Source: Rickettsiales bacterium
Lineage (GTDB): Bacteria > Pseudomonadota > Alphaproteobacteria > Rickettsiales > UBA1997
DNA: 5,269 nucleotides
Reading direction: 5' to 3'
Assembly (NCBI GenBank): GCA_023262945.1
Contig: JALQXY010000014.1
Location: 1 to 5,269 of the forward strand
Position numbers and translations under genes: made by a program. The notes under the pieces were generated by a model, which saw only the letters and a program-made list of their open reading frames with translations, was not told the origin of the DNA and made no database searches. How positions within the stretch are numbered: the first letter of the stretch is position 1; the number at the start of each line of letters is the position of its first letter. This document shows, piece by piece, positions 5,239 through 5,269 of the stretch.

Positions 5239-5259
5239 CCAAAATACCTCATATTTTGG
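5239..5259. terminator. 8-bp hairpin near the right edge, weak terminator or operator
   Basis: CCAAAATA (5239-5246) and TATTTTGG (5252-5259) are exact reverse complements around a 5-nt loop. TTATTTTTGT follows on the plus strand, which resembles an intrinsic terminator tail, but the stem has only two G-C pairs, both at its base, and there is no plus-strand gene before it. It could instead be a palindromic protein-binding site. Confidence 0.25.
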
Positions 5260-5269
5260 TTATTTTTGT

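Larger units (their letters stand above)
4953..5269. other. upstream region of fadL, no confident gene
   Basis: This 317-nt stretch has no ORF of normal size on either strand. It contains, reading toward fadL on the minus strand, a hairpin (5259-5239), two tiny ORFs (5252-5193 and 5190-5137), the right repeat copy (5184-5148), a candidate promoter (5051-5024) and a palindrome-rich leader (5014-4963). A TTGACA at 5096-5091 lies in the context ATTTTGACA, the same nine bases as at the cqsA -35, but I see no good -10 for it. Confidence 0.6.

Overview
This AT-rich window carries one clear minus-strand gene cluster. In transcription order it holds a FadL-family outer-membrane channel (4952 to 3672), a CqsA-type alpha-hydroxyketone autoinducer synthase (3618 to 2470) and a CqsS-type hybrid sensor histidine kinase (2461 to 374). 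The two quorum-sensing proteins are close in length and motif order to what I recall of Vibrio cholerae CqsA (389 aa) and CqsS (686 aa). They are clear family members rather than generic aminotransferase or kinase hits. The FadL protein has a signal peptide and a terminal Phe, so the cell is Gram-negative. Base composition and codon use (A/T third positions, long A/T runs) do not look like Vibrio. They suggest an AT-rich proteobacterium, possibly host-associated such as Legionellales, Rickettsiales or Holosporales, but the sequence alone does not settle this.

Layout. Positions 1-373 have no convincing gene. They hold AT-rich spacer, a perfect 21-bp inverted repeat with a 7-nt loop (121-169) that probably terminates transcription, a repeat copy near 213-247, and a 20-codon hydrophobic signal-peptide-like ORF (301-363). 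Positions 374-4952 are the gene cluster. The cqsA-cqsS gap is 8 nt and cqsS has no Shine-Dalgarno, which suggests translational coupling. The fadL-cqsA gap is 53 nt and contains two operator-like palindromes, a possible internal promoter and a good ribosome binding site. Positions 4953-5269 are the upstream region of fadL. They hold a candidate promoter, a leader rich in nested palindromes, the second, inverted repeat copy and two tiny tandem ORFs.

How it may work. CqsA would make an amino-ketone/hydroxyketone signal of the CAI-1 type from an acyl-CoA. CqsS would sense it in the inner membrane through its six-helix domain and switch between kinase and phosphatase acting on its own C-terminal receiver. 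The FadL channel may pass the hydrophobic signal, or fatty-acid precursor, across the outer membrane; that link is my inference from gene order. No phosphotransfer protein (LuxU-like) or output regulator (LuxO/LqsR-like) lies in the window, so the output is unknown. The cluster is bracketed by inverted copies of a 16-bp identical core (232-247 and 5148-5163), which raises the possibility that it is a transferred unit.
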